Of a stretch of 64,000 bases of DNA, positions 51,374-59,602 are shown piece after piece. Under the pieces are notes generated by a model that saw nothing but the letters and a program-made list of their open reading frames with translations, did no database searches and was not told the DNA's origin. Source of the DNA: Pseudomonas asplenii (GTDB lineage: Bacteria; Pseudomonadota; Gammaproteobacteria; Pseudomonadales; Pseudomonadaceae). Numbering within the stretch: the first letter of the stretch is position 1; every line of letters starts with the position of its first letter. Both the position numbers and the translations under genes were made by a program. The stretch covers positions 478,789 through 542,788 of the forward strand of contig NZ_JSYZ01000003.1 in NCBI RefSeq assembly GCF_001293465.1, given 5' to 3'.

Positions 51374-51483
51374 CCGTGGGAGCCGGCTTGCCGGCGAAGC
51401 GTAAGGGCGACGCGGTGTGTCAGGTGCATCGCGTCATCGTTCTTCGCGGCGGTTCGGCGCCGCGACAAGCCCGCTCCCACAGG
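51374..51483. repeat. REPIN between urtA and urtB
   Basis: CCGTGGGAGCCGGCTTGCCGGCG faces CGCGACAAGCCCGCTCCCACAGG, the GTGGGAGC variant of the REP family. It probably shields the 3' end of the abundant urtA message. Confidence 0.82.
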
Positions 51484-51523
51484 GTGTGGATCGGGCCTGG
51501 ACAGCTGTTCCAGGCCCGATGAC

Positions 51524-52789
51524 TCAGTTGCTCTTCACCGCATAGTCCGGCTTCTTGTCGTTGCCCGGAATGAACGGGCTCCAGGGCTGGGCACGGATCG
51601 GCCCTTCGGTCTGCCAGACCACGTTGAACTGACCGTCCGGCTGGATCTCGCCGATCATCACCGGCTTGTGCAGGTGGTGGTTGGTCTTGTCCATGGTCAG
51701 GGTGTAGCCCGACGGTGCGGCGAAGGTCTGCCCGGCGAGGGCTTCGCGGACCTTGTCGACATCGGTGGATTTGGCTTTTTCCACCGCCTGGGCCCACATG
51801 TGGATGCCGACGTAGGTGGCTTCCATCGGGTCGTTGGTCACCGCCTTGTCGGCGCCCGGCAGGTTTTTCTTCTTGGCATAGGCCTTCCAGTCGGCGACGA
51901 ACTTCTGGTTCACCGGGTTGTTCACCGACTCGAAGTAGTTCCAGGCGGCGAGGTTGCCCACCAGTGGCTTGGTGTCGATGCCACGCAGTTCTTCCTCGCC
52001 GACGGAGAAGGCCACCACCGGTACGTCGGTGGCCTTCAGGCCCTGGTTCGCCAGTTCCTTGTAGAACGGTACGTTGGAGTCGCCGTTGACGGTGGAGATG
52101 ACCGCGGTCTTGCCGCCGGCGGAGAATTTCTTGATGTTGGCGACGATGGTCTGGTAGTCGGCATGGCCGAACGGGGTGTAGACCTCTTCGATATCCTTGT
52201 CCGCCACGCCCTTGGAATGCAGGAACGCGCGCAGGATCTTGTTGGTGGTGCGCGGGTAGACGTAGTCGGTACCGAGCAGGAAGAAGCGCTTGGCGCTGCC
52301 GCCATCCTCGCTCATCAGGTATTCCACCGCCGGGATCGCCTGCTGGTTCGGCGCGGCGCCGGTGTAGAAGACGTTTGGCGACATTTCTTCGCCTTCGTAT
52401 TGCACCGGGTAGAACAGCAGGCCATTGAGTTCCTCGAATACGGGCAGCACCGATTTGCGCGATACCGAGGTCCAGCAGCCGAACACCACCGCGACCTTGT
52501 CCTGGGTCAGCAACTGGCGGCTCTTCTCGGCGAACAGCGGCCAATTGGAGGCCGGGTCGACCACCACCGGCTCGAGCATCTTGCCGTTGACCCCGCCCTT
52601 GGCGTTGATCTCGTCGATGGTCATCAGCGCCATGTCCTTGAGCGAAGTCTCGGAGATCGCCATGGTGCCGGAAAGCGAATGCAGGATGCCGACCTTGATG
52701 GTCTCGGCGGCCTCGACGGTCCAGGTCAGGCCCATGGCGGCAATCGATGCCGTCAGGGTAAAAGCCTTGATCAAACTACGACGCTTCAT
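51524..52789 (-). CDS. urtA: Urea ABC transporter substrate-binding protein UrtA
   Basis: A 421-residue type I periplasmic binding protein. Signal peptide up to TWTVEAAE, with an RR pair near the start (MKRRSLIKAF). The UrtA hallmarks are GILHSLSGTMAISETSLKDM, VVFGCWTSVSRKSVLPV, GLLFYPVQYEGEE and FLLGTDYVYPRTTNKILR. First gene of a ten-gene run ending in ureC, with a sigma-54 promoter 64-79 bases upstream. Confidence 0.97.
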   Translation of the reverse strand: MKRRSLIKAFTLTASIAAMGLTWTVEAAETIKVGILHSLSGTMAISETSLKDMALMTIDEINAKGGVNGKMLEPVVVDPASNWPLFAEKSRQLLTQDKVAVVFGCWTSVSRKSVLPVFEELNGLLFYPVQYEGEEMSPNVFYTGAAPNQQAIPAVEYLMSEDGGSAKRFFLLGTDYVYPRTTNKILRAFLHSKGVADKDIEEVYTPFGHADYQTIVANIKKFSAGGKTAVISTVNGDSNVPFYKELANQGLKATDVPVVAFSVGEEELRGIDTKPLVGNLAAWNYFESVNNPVNQKFVADWKAYAKKKNLPGADKAVTNDPMEATYVGIHMWAQAVEKAKSTDVDKVREALAGQTFAAPSGYTLTMDKTNHHLHKPVMIGEIQPDGQFNVVWQTEGPIRAQPWSPFIPGNDKKPDYAVKSN

Positions 52790-52852
52790 GTTGCGATCTC
52801 CAGGGTCTCAATTTTTTTTGGGGTTGGCAGATGCAGATGCTGAAGAGGGTTT

Positions 52853-52868
52853 TGCAAGGGGTGTGCCG
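52853..52868 (-). promoter_or_regulatory. Sigma-54 promoter of urtABCDE (and ureDABC)
   Basis: On the minus strand CGGCAC-ACCCC-TTGCA, one mismatch from TGGCAC-N5-TTGCA, with correct GG/GC spacing. The predicted start site is near 52841, about 50 bases before urtA. Confidence 0.82.
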
Positions 52869-52922
52869 AGTTCGCGGAGGGCCGCAACAGCGCGCTTTGC
52901 CCGGTAGCTGGTCTGAACAGTC

Positions 52923-52979
52923 GCACCAAGCGGGGGCGGCGTGAGCTGCGCGGTGCGCCGGGAGCGCCAGATTGGTGCT
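52923..52979. promoter_or_regulatory. NtrC-like enhancer sites upstream of urtA
   Basis: GCGCCA-GAT-TGGTGC (52964-52978) matches the NtrC palindrome GCACCA-N3-TGGTGC with one mismatch. GCACCA-AGC-GGGGGC (52923-52937) is a second, two-mismatch site. Centres are 41 bases apart (four helical turns) and about 65-105 bases upstream of the -24 element, classic NtrC enhancer geometry. Confidence 0.7.
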
Positions 52980-53062
52980 CTGCGGGAGCGGGCTTGCCTG
53001 CGAAGCTGTCAGCCGTATCGCAGGCCCCGGGGGGCGGTGCCCCGGCAAGCCCGCTCCCACAG
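52980..53062. repeat. REPIN
   Basis: CTGCGGGAGCGGGCTTGCCTGCG faces CGGCAAGCCCGCTCCCACAG, between the urtA promoter region and the end of the metal-transport permease gene. Confidence 0.82.
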
Positions 53063-53077
53063 GATGGAGTAGCGCCC

Positions 53078-54088
53078 TTACCGGCGCCGCATCAGGCCGA
53101 TGAAAAACAGGCCGCCGATGGCCGCGGTGGCTACGCCGATCGGCAGGTCCTCCGGGGCGATGAGGGTGCGTGCGGCGACATCGACCCAGATGAGGAACAG
53201 GCTGCCGAGCAACGCCGACACCGGCAGCAGCCTGCGGTGCTCCGCGCCCACCAGGTAGCGTGCGATGTGCGGCACCATGAGCCCGACGAAGCCGATCGAA
53301 CCGCTGATGGAGACCAGCACGCCGGTCATCAGCGAAGCGATCAGGAACACCTTGAGGCGCACATGGCGTGCGCTCAGGCCGAGGGTCACGGCGGTCTGTT
53401 CGCCGGCCATCAGCGCGTTCAGCGACCGCGCCATGCCGAGCAGCAGGAGCAGCCCACAGAGCACGCTCAGCATCGGCACCAGCAGCAACTCCCAGCGCGC
53501 CAGGCCGAGGCCGCCGAGCATCCAGAACATCACCGCGGAACTGGCCCGGTGGTCGCCGAGAAACAGCAGCAGATTGGCCAGCGCCATCATCACGAAGGAC
53601 ACCGCCACCCCGCACAGCAGCAGGCGCTCGCTGTCCAGCCGGCCATTGCGGCTGGCGATGCCCAGCACCAGCAGCATGCTGCCCAGGGCGCCGATGAAGG
53701 CGGCGATGGGCAGGCTCAGCAGGCCGGCAATTTCACCGACATGCAGCACCACGATCACCGCACCGAGGGTGGCCCCGGATGTCACGCCGAGCAGGTGCGG
53801 GTCGGCCAGCGGGTTGCGGGTCACCGCCTGCAGCACCGCGCCGATCAGCGCCAGGCCGGCACCGACCAGGGCCCCCAGCAGCATGCGCGGGACGCGGATC
53901 AGCCAGACGATATGGTCCTGGCCGGGGCTCCAGTCCGGTGTGCCGCTGCCCAACAGCTTGTACGCCAGGATGCGCCACACCAGGTCCACCGGCAGCCGCG
54001 CCGGACCGAAGCCCAGCGACACCACGCAGGACACCAGCAGCAGTGCGCCGAGCACGACCAGCAGCAGGGTATAGCGACGGCTCATCAT
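53078..54088 (-). CDS. FecCD-family ABC transporter permease (zinc-regulated uptake system)
   Basis: A 336-residue permease with about ten helices. FecCD/BtuC signatures: RVPRMLLGALVGAGLALIGAVLQAVTRNPLADPHLLGVTSGA (landmarks RVPR and NPLADP), SISGSIGFVGLMVPHIAR and ELPIGVATA-like EDLPIGVATAAIGGLFFI. Last gene of a TonB receptor-ATPase-binding protein-permease operon in the same order as P. aeruginosa PA2911-PA2914. Start overlaps the binding-protein stop by 4 bases. Confidence 0.92.
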   Translation of the reverse strand: MMSRRYTLLLVVLGALLLVSCVVSLGFGPARLPVDLVWRILAYKLLGSGTPDWSPGQDHIVWLIRVPRMLLGALVGAGLALIGAVLQAVTRNPLADPHLLGVTSGATLGAVIVVLHVGEIAGLLSLPIAAFIGALGSMLLVLGIASRNGRLDSERLLLCGVAVSFVMMALANLLLFLGDHRASSAVMFWMLGGLGLARWELLLVPMLSVLCGLLLLLGMARSLNALMAGEQTAVTLGLSARHVRLKVFLIASLMTGVLVSISGSIGFVGLMVPHIARYLVGAEHRRLLPVSALLGSLFLIWVDVAARTLIAPEDLPIGVATAAIGGLFFIGLMRRR

Positions 54089-55035
54089 CGTGGATGGAAC
54101 GCCTTGGCCAGGGTTTCGATGGCGTGGACGTTATCGATGCCCGGTGTCGCCTCGACATAGGGGATGACCACGAAGCGTTTATTGCGGATCGCCTCCACCG
54201 ACTGCAGGGCCGGGTTGCTCTCCAGGAAGTGCTGTTTCTGCTCGGCGGTGATTTCGCTGTAGTCGACGATGACGATCACCTGTGGGTTCTTCTCCACCAC
54301 GCTTTCCCAGTTCACCCGGGTCCAGCTCGCCTCGACGTCATCCAGCACGTTGCGCCCGCCGGCCGCCTCGATCAGTGCCTGGGGCATGGCCAGGCGACCG
54401 GAGGTCATGGCACGGTCTTCGCCGCTGTCGTAGAGGAAGACCCGCGGCCGGTCGGCCGGCAGGTCTTTCTGCACGTCGGCGACGCGGGCCTGCATCTGCG
54501 CGATCAGCGCTTCGGCGCGGTCCTGCACGTCGAAGATCCGTCCGAGGTTGCGCAGGTCGTTGTAGGTGTCGTCGAGGCTGGCGGCCGGACGCTTCATCAC
54601 GAAGGCGCAGGACTCGGTCAGCTCGTAGACGTTGATGCCCAGCGGCGCCAGGGTTTGTGGCGTAAGGTCGCCACCGACGCGCATGCCGTAGTCCCAGCCG
54701 GCGAAGAAAAAGTCGACGTTGGCGTTGAGCAGGGTCTCCACCGACGGGTACTTGGCCGCCAGCTCGGGCAGGCCGTCGAGGCTCCTGGCCATTTCCGGGG
54801 TGACCGACTTCCAGCCGCTGATGCCGCTGTAGCCGACCATGCGCGACTTCAGGCCAAGGGCGAGCATCATCCGGGTCATGTTGATGTCGTGGCTGAGCGC
54901 ATGGCGGGGGGCTTGCTGGAACGTCACCTCGCGGTTGCAACTGTGGATCGTCAACGGGTAGTGCGTCGATTCGGCCAGGCAGGCCGTCGAGGCGAACAGG
55001 GAGCCGAGGCAGAGCGCCAGGCGCAGTCTCTTCAT
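54085..55035 (-). CDS. Periplasmic binding protein of the zinc-regulated ABC system
   Basis: A 316-residue FecB/BtuF-like class III binding protein with signal peptide MKRLRLALCLGSLFASTACLA. CNREVTFQQAPRHALSHDINMTRMMLALGL and NPQVIVIVDYSEITAEQKQHF are typical segments. The operon head carries a Zur-type box, so a zinc complex is the likely cargo; by fold alone iron-siderophore or cobalamin would also be possible. Overlaps the ATPase stop by 4 bases. Confidence 0.88.
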   Translation of the reverse strand: MKRLRLALCLGSLFASTACLAESTHYPLTIHSCNREVTFQQAPRHALSHDINMTRMMLALGLKSRMVGYSGISGWKSVTPEMARSLDGLPELAAKYPSVETLLNANVDFFFAGWDYGMRVGGDLTPQTLAPLGINVYELTESCAFVMKRPAASLDDTYNDLRNLGRIFDVQDRAEALIAQMQARVADVQKDLPADRPRVFLYDSGEDRAMTSGRLAMPQALIEAAGGRNVLDDVEASWTRVNWESVVEKNPQVIVIVDYSEITAEQKQHFLESNPALQSVEAIRNKRFVVIPYVEATPGIDNVHAIETLAKAFHPR

Positions 55036-55820
55036 GGTTGGGTTATCCAGGTGATGCGTGGGTAGCCACCCAGCGGGTGGTTGTCGACCAGGGCTTCGAC
55101 GCCGAACACCTCGCGTAGCAGGTCGGCGTTCAGCACCGCCTGCGGGGTACCGCTGGCGACGATGCGGCCCTGGTCGAGCACGTACAGCCGATCGCAGAAG
55201 GCGGCGGCCAGGTTGAGGTCGTGGATGCTGGCGAGGGTGCCGATGTTCAGGCGTCTGACCAGGGTCAGCAATTCCAGCTGGTAGCGTGGGTCGAGGTGAT
55301 TGGTCGGTTCGTCGAGAATCAGCAGTTGCGGTTGCTGTGCCAGGGCGCGGGCGAGGATCACCCGCTGCTTTTCGCCACCGGAGAGGGTGGCGAAGGCGTG
55401 GTCCTCGAAGCCGAGCATGTTCACCGACTGCAGTGCCTGGTGAATCAGCTGGCGGTCGTGCCCGGTTTCGCCGTCGAACAGTTTCTTGTGCGGTGTGCGG
55501 CCCATGGCGACCACTTCCTCGACGGTCAGGCCGAAGGCATCGGGAAATTCCTGCAGGACCACGGCAATGCGCCGGGCGCACCAGCGTGGCGACTGCTGCC
55601 AGACGTTCCGGTGTTCGAGCAGGACCTCGCCGTTTTCCGGCTGGCTGAAGCGATAGGCGCACTTGAGCAGGCTGGTCTTGCCGCTGCCGTTGGGCCCGAT
55701 CAGGCCGACGAACTCGCCCGCCGCCACCTGCAGGTGGGCGTCACGCAGTTGGAACCGGTGATGGCAGTGGCCCTGGTCCGGGGGTGTCCAGGCCAGGTTG
55801 GCGAGGGTCAGCGAGGTCAT
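55032..55820 (-). CDS. ABC transporter ATP-binding protein of the zinc-regulated system
   Basis: A 262-residue FecE/BtuD-like ATPase. Walker A GPNGSGKTS (~residues 42-50), signature LSGGEKQRVILARAL, Walker B LLILDEPTNHLDP and switch His in ASIHDLNLAAAF. Start MTSLTLANLAW chosen because the preceding 23 codons overlap the receptor gene. 14 bases after the receptor stop. Confidence 0.93.
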   Translation of the reverse strand: MTSLTLANLAWTPPDQGHCHHRFQLRDAHLQVAAGEFVGLIGPNGSGKTSLLKCAYRFSQPENGEVLLEHRNVWQQSPRWCARRIAVVLQEFPDAFGLTVEEVVAMGRTPHKKLFDGETGHDRQLIHQALQSVNMLGFEDHAFATLSGGEKQRVILARALAQQPQLLILDEPTNHLDPRYQLELLTLVRRLNIGTLASIHDLNLAAAFCDRLYVLDQGRIVASGTPQAVLNADLLREVFGVEALVDNHPLGGYPRITWITQP

Positions 55821-55834
55821 TGTCTGCTCTGTGG

Positions 55835-57955
55835 TCAAAAGGTGTAATCGGCCGTCACGAAGAGCGAGCGCGGCTGTCCCGGAATCCATTGCTGGCCGTC
55901 ATTGTATTGGCTTTGTGCGTACTGGCGGTCGAACAGATTGTTCAATTGCAGCCCCAGGGTGGTATTGCGCAGGGCCTTCCACGACAGGTTCGCGTCGACC
56001 ACGGTGTAGCTCGGCAGCTCGGTGCTGTTGGCCAGGTCGGCATAGCGGGCATCGACATACCGTACGCCGGCGCCGGCCTTCACATCGTCGCCGAGGGCCT
56101 TGCTCAACCACAGATTGGCGGTCCGCCGCGGCACATCCACCGGGCGCTGGCCGTCGCGGGAAACGTAGACACCCTCGACTTTCTGCTGGAAGTCGTCGTA
56201 CTGCGCCCGAACGATCGCGGCATTGGCCTGCAACTGCCAGTCGTGGGCCAGTTTCAGGTCGAGGCTGGCCTCCAGGCCGTCGGACGATTGCTGGCCGACC
56301 TGCAGCTTGTTCTGGGTATTGCCGGGGTCATCCGTCAGCAGCTTCTTCTTGACGATGTGGTAGGCCGCCAGGGTCCACTCGCCGCGCTGGTCCCAGAACA
56401 TCTGCTTGAGACCGACCTCGGTCTGCTTCGCGGTGGACAGGTCGTACTGCTGCTGGCTCGGGCTCAGGGAAATCAGGCCACCGACGCCGTCGGTGCTGGT
56501 GGAGTACTGGCCGTAGAGCGAGGTGTCGGCCGTCATGGCGTAGACCAGGCCGACCTTCCAGTTGCTGCCGACCAGGCTCTTGTCGCTGTCGCTGCCGTCG
56601 ACCAGGTTGTCGCGATCGATGTGCACGAAGTCCCGGCGCACACCGGTCACCAGCGACCACTGCTCCGTCAGGTGAGTACGGTTTTCGGCAAACACCGAGA
56701 ACTGCCGCGTGCTGCTCTTGAACTGCTCGCGGTAGGGGCTGGCACTGTCGAAGGCACCCGGTGTCGGGTGCTCGATGTCGATCGGCTGGCCGCTCGGCAG
56801 CAGGTCCTCGAACGGTGAGTTGCTGGCGAGCTTGAAGCGGATACGGTTGACGTCCACCCCGGCCAGGGTCTGGCTGTCGAGGCCGAACAGGCTGTGCCTG
56901 AAGGTGAAGGTCTGGCGATCGCCGAGCTGTTCCTGGTGGTGGCCGATGCCGAGGAAACCGCTCCTGAGCAACTGCTGGCTGGCGCGGTCGAAACTGTAGT
57001 TCTCGGCGTTCTGCCAGCGACGCCGGGCCATGAGGTAATACAGCTCGTTGTTCGAGCTGACGCTATCGGAGACCTGCCACTCGGTGGTCAGGCGCGTCCA
57101 CTGGTCGTTGTAGTGCTGGGTGTCGTTGCCGACGTTGTAGTTCCGGTCGCGCAGATGGCCCTGGTAGCGGCCGTTGATCAGCGGTACGCCGAAATCGTTC
57201 ATTGGCTGCTGGTCGCCGTAGTCGTGGGCCAGGGTGAACATCAGGTTGTCATTGGCCTGCCAGCGCAGCGCGGCACTGACGAAGTCGCTGGCGGAGTCGC
57301 CGCGGTCGATCCAGCCATGGCTGCGCAGGCGGTTGAGGTTGACCCGGTAGCTCAGGTTGTCGCTCAGCGAGCCGCCGCTGTCGAAGGCCTGCTGCTGGCT
57401 GTCGTAGGAGCCGTAGCCGAGGCGCAGGTGGTTTTCGATCCCGCCTTCGAACGGCTTCTTCGGGATGGTATTGATCACCGCGCCGGTCGCCCCTTCGCCA
57501 TACAGCACCGAGGCCGGGCCGCGCAGTACGTCGACGCGTTCCACCGACCAGGTGTCCACCGGGAAGGTCACGGTGCCCATGCCGGTGTACATCCGGTTGC
57601 CGTCGTACAACTGCATCACCGAGCCCTGGCCGGTGAAGCCGCGGGCCTGCAACGAGGTGCCACCGTCGCCCGGCGTACCGGTGCGGCTGATTCCGGTGCT
57701 GCGCGAGACCGCATCCTGTACGCTGGCATCACCGCGTTCACGAATCCGTGCGCCGCTCAGGCTTTCGGTACTGGCCGGGGTTTCCAGGGCGCTGAGCCCC
57801 AGGCGCGAACCGGCGCTGGTCGGGGTTTTCAGGTCGATGCTGTCGGGGTCGACGGCAGGCGCGGTGATGGTGCCGGTGGGCAGGGTCAACGTGGCATCCG
57901 CGTGGGCGTGGTTGAACGCCAGCAGGCAGAGGCCGGAGACGAAATACTTGTTCAT
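55835..57955 (-). CDS. TonB-dependent outer-membrane receptor, zinc-regulated type
   Basis: A 706-residue receptor. Signal peptide MNKYFVSGLCLLAFNHAHA, plug domain with VERVDVLRGPASVLYGEGATGAVIN (landmark RGPASVLYGEG), 22-strand barrel and a C-terminal aromatic (VTADYTF). First gene of the four-gene uptake operon. The Zur-type palindrome 66-88 bases upstream suggests expression under zinc starvation. A His-rich loop as in ZnuD is not present, so the ligand may be a metallophore complex. This is inference. Confidence 0.92.
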   Translation of the reverse strand: MNKYFVSGLCLLAFNHAHADATLTLPTGTITAPAVDPDSIDLKTPTSAGSRLGLSALETPASTESLSGARIRERGDASVQDAVSRSTGISRTGTPGDGGTSLQARGFTGQGSVMQLYDGNRMYTGMGTVTFPVDTWSVERVDVLRGPASVLYGEGATGAVINTIPKKPFEGGIENHLRLGYGSYDSQQQAFDSGGSLSDNLSYRVNLNRLRSHGWIDRGDSASDFVSAALRWQANDNLMFTLAHDYGDQQPMNDFGVPLINGRYQGHLRDRNYNVGNDTQHYNDQWTRLTTEWQVSDSVSSNNELYYLMARRRWQNAENYSFDRASQQLLRSGFLGIGHHQEQLGDRQTFTFRHSLFGLDSQTLAGVDVNRIRFKLASNSPFEDLLPSGQPIDIEHPTPGAFDSASPYREQFKSSTRQFSVFAENRTHLTEQWSLVTGVRRDFVHIDRDNLVDGSDSDKSLVGSNWKVGLVYAMTADTSLYGQYSTSTDGVGGLISLSPSQQQYDLSTAKQTEVGLKQMFWDQRGEWTLAAYHIVKKKLLTDDPGNTQNKLQVGQQSSDGLEASLDLKLAHDWQLQANAAIVRAQYDDFQQKVEGVYVSRDGQRPVDVPRRTANLWLSKALGDDVKAGAGVRYVDARYADLANSTELPSYTVVDANLSWKALRNTTLGLQLNNLFDRQYAQSQYNDGQQWIPGQPRSLFVTADYTF

Positions 57956-58020
57956 CGGGGTAGTAAGTCGCTTTTTTTCGGAGAGTCCCGCGGCTTGTGG
58001 CCGCGGGCGGGAACCTTGCG

Positions 58021-58043
58021 ATATTGTTATAATATAACAATAT
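58021..58043. promoter_or_regulatory. Zur box (perfect 23-bp palindrome)
   Basis: ATATTGTTATA - A - TATAACAATAT: 11-bp arms in perfect symmetry around one base. The core GTTATAATATAAC matches the gammaproteobacterial Zur consensus (GTTATANNATAAC type). It lies just upstream of the TonB receptor gene and is very AT-rich against a ~65% GC background. Confidence 0.85.
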
Positions 58044-58106
58044 GTGATTGCAAGTGGATAGCCTCCGAAGTCTATAGATCCCTCTATTCCACGCATCTCA
58101 CGTTCT

Positions 58107-59489
58107 TCAGGCTGAAGGTGAGGCCGGTTCATGTTGACGGCCCAGGCGCGACAACAGCAGCCTGTCGAGCAGCCAGACCACGATCAGCGATGCCCCCACC
58201 AGCGGGAACAGCACCGCCAGTGCCAGCATCACCAGCATCGCGCTCTTCCAGCGTGGCAGGTCGTGGCGCAGCGGTGGCACGCCGAGGCTGCCCTGCGGGC
58301 GACGCTTCCACCACATGACCAGGCCGCTGACCGAACCCAGCAGGATCATCAGGCAGATCAGCAGGATCACCAGTTGGTTGATCGGTCCGAACAGCTTGCC
58401 CTCGTGCAGCATCACGCCCATCTCGGTGGCCCGGGCGACGTTGCCGTATTGCTGCCAGCGCACGTCGGCCAGGACCGTGCCGGTGTATTGGTCGACATGC
58501 AGGGTCGCGTCGTTGCGCGGGTCGTCGGCGAACACGGCGATGGTGAAGACGCCCTCGGCGGTGGTCGGCAGGGTGATGCTGTAGCCGCGCTCGACTTGGC
58601 GCGCGGTGGCGATGTCGACCACCTGCTGCAGGGCGATGCCCGGTGCCGCCGGGCCGGCCGAGGCGCCGCCGTGATGCATGTGCTCGGCGTGGTCGCCGGA
58701 CATCGGCATCGGCGTGTTTTCCATGGCCCAGGGCACGGTCTGGCGTGCTGCCGTGTTCAGGCTGCGGGCCTCGACGTCGGACTTGGGCATGTTGTTCCAC
58801 ATCGGGTCCGGAAACCTGTTCCAGACCTCGGCGTACTGCTTGCCCCAGAAGCCGGTCCAGGTCATGCCGCTGAGCAGCATCAACAGCAGCAGGATCGAGC
58901 CCCAGAACCCGCTGACCGCATGCAGGTCGCGCCACAGGACCCGGCCCCGGGCGTTCAGGCGCGGCCAGAGCACACCGCCCTGGGAACGGCCGCGCGGCCA
59001 CCAGAGGTAGACCCCGGACACCACCAGCATCACGCCCCAGCCGGCGGCCAGTTCCACCAGGCGGTCGCCGACGGTGCCGATCATCAGTTCGCCGTGCAGG
59101 GCGCGGGCAACGGCCTGCAGGTTGAGCTTGGCGTCCTGTTCGCCGAGCACGTTGCCGCGGTAGGGATCGATGAACACGTTGAGTTCGCGGCCGTCCCGGA
59201 TCACCACGAACTGCGCGCTGCGCCCGGCAGTGGCGGGCGGCAGGTACTGCTTGATCCGCGCCTGTGGATAAGTGGCCTGGACCCGCCGCATCTGCTCGTC
59301 GGCGCTGATCAGCTGATGGCCGGGCTCGACCTTGAGCAGGTGGCCGTACATCAGCGGGTCGAGCTGTGGCTTGAACAGGTAGATGATCCCGGTCAGCGCC
59401 AGCAGGATCATGAACGGGGCGACGAACAGCCCGGCGTAGAAATGCCAGCGCCAGGCCAGGTTGTAGAAAGAGATTTTCGGTTGGCTCAT
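58107..59489 (-). CDS. PepSY-associated membrane protein
   Basis: A 460-residue inner-membrane protein with four strong helices (residues ~15-40, 145-165, 195-215, 375-400, plus one near the C terminus) and two periplasmic PepSY segments. It begins ISFYNLAWRWHFYAGLFVAPFM, the PepSY-TM signature, with conserved RDLHAVSGFWG and MLHEGKLFGPINQ. PepSY-TM proteins beside TonB receptors include metallo-siderophore reductases; here it is the last gene after oprC, so a copper-related role is plausible. Start at MSQPKISFY. Confidence 0.88.
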   Translation of the reverse strand: MSQPKISFYNLAWRWHFYAGLFVAPFMILLALTGIIYLFKPQLDPLMYGHLLKVEPGHQLISADEQMRRVQATYPQARIKQYLPPATAGRSAQFVVIRDGRELNVFIDPYRGNVLGEQDAKLNLQAVARALHGELMIGTVGDRLVELAAGWGVMLVVSGVYLWWPRGRSQGGVLWPRLNARGRVLWRDLHAVSGFWGSILLLLMLLSGMTWTGFWGKQYAEVWNRFPDPMWNNMPKSDVEARSLNTAARQTVPWAMENTPMPMSGDHAEHMHHGGASAGPAAPGIALQQVVDIATARQVERGYSITLPTTAEGVFTIAVFADDPRNDATLHVDQYTGTVLADVRWQQYGNVARATEMGVMLHEGKLFGPINQLVILLICLMILLGSVSGLVMWWKRRPQGSLGVPPLRHDLPRWKSAMLVMLALAVLFPLVGASLIVVWLLDRLLLSRLGRQHEPASPSA

Positions 59490-59540
59490 GGGAGCGCTCC
59501 GCAAGGTTTGATGATTCGGGTATTGGATATGTGGTTGTTT

Positions 59541-59588
59541 TTTGTAGGAGCAGGCAAGTCGGGTCGCCGCATCGCCTGCTCCTACAAA
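59541..59588. repeat. Compact REP palindrome between oprC and the PepSY gene
   Basis: Perfect 15-bp arms TTTGTAGGAGCAGGC/GCCTGCTCCTACAAA with an 18-nt loop. In the transcript this would form a strong hairpin between the two cistrons. Confidence 0.85.
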
Positions 59589-59602
59589 GTCGGTGGTGTT
59601 CT

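Noticed and set aside
49796..52843. 1015-codon plus-strand frame opposite urtA, urtB and part of urtC
   Set aside because: Composition (Gln/Ala/Gly/His-rich without pattern) and exact complementarity to recognised urt genes mark it as a shadow.
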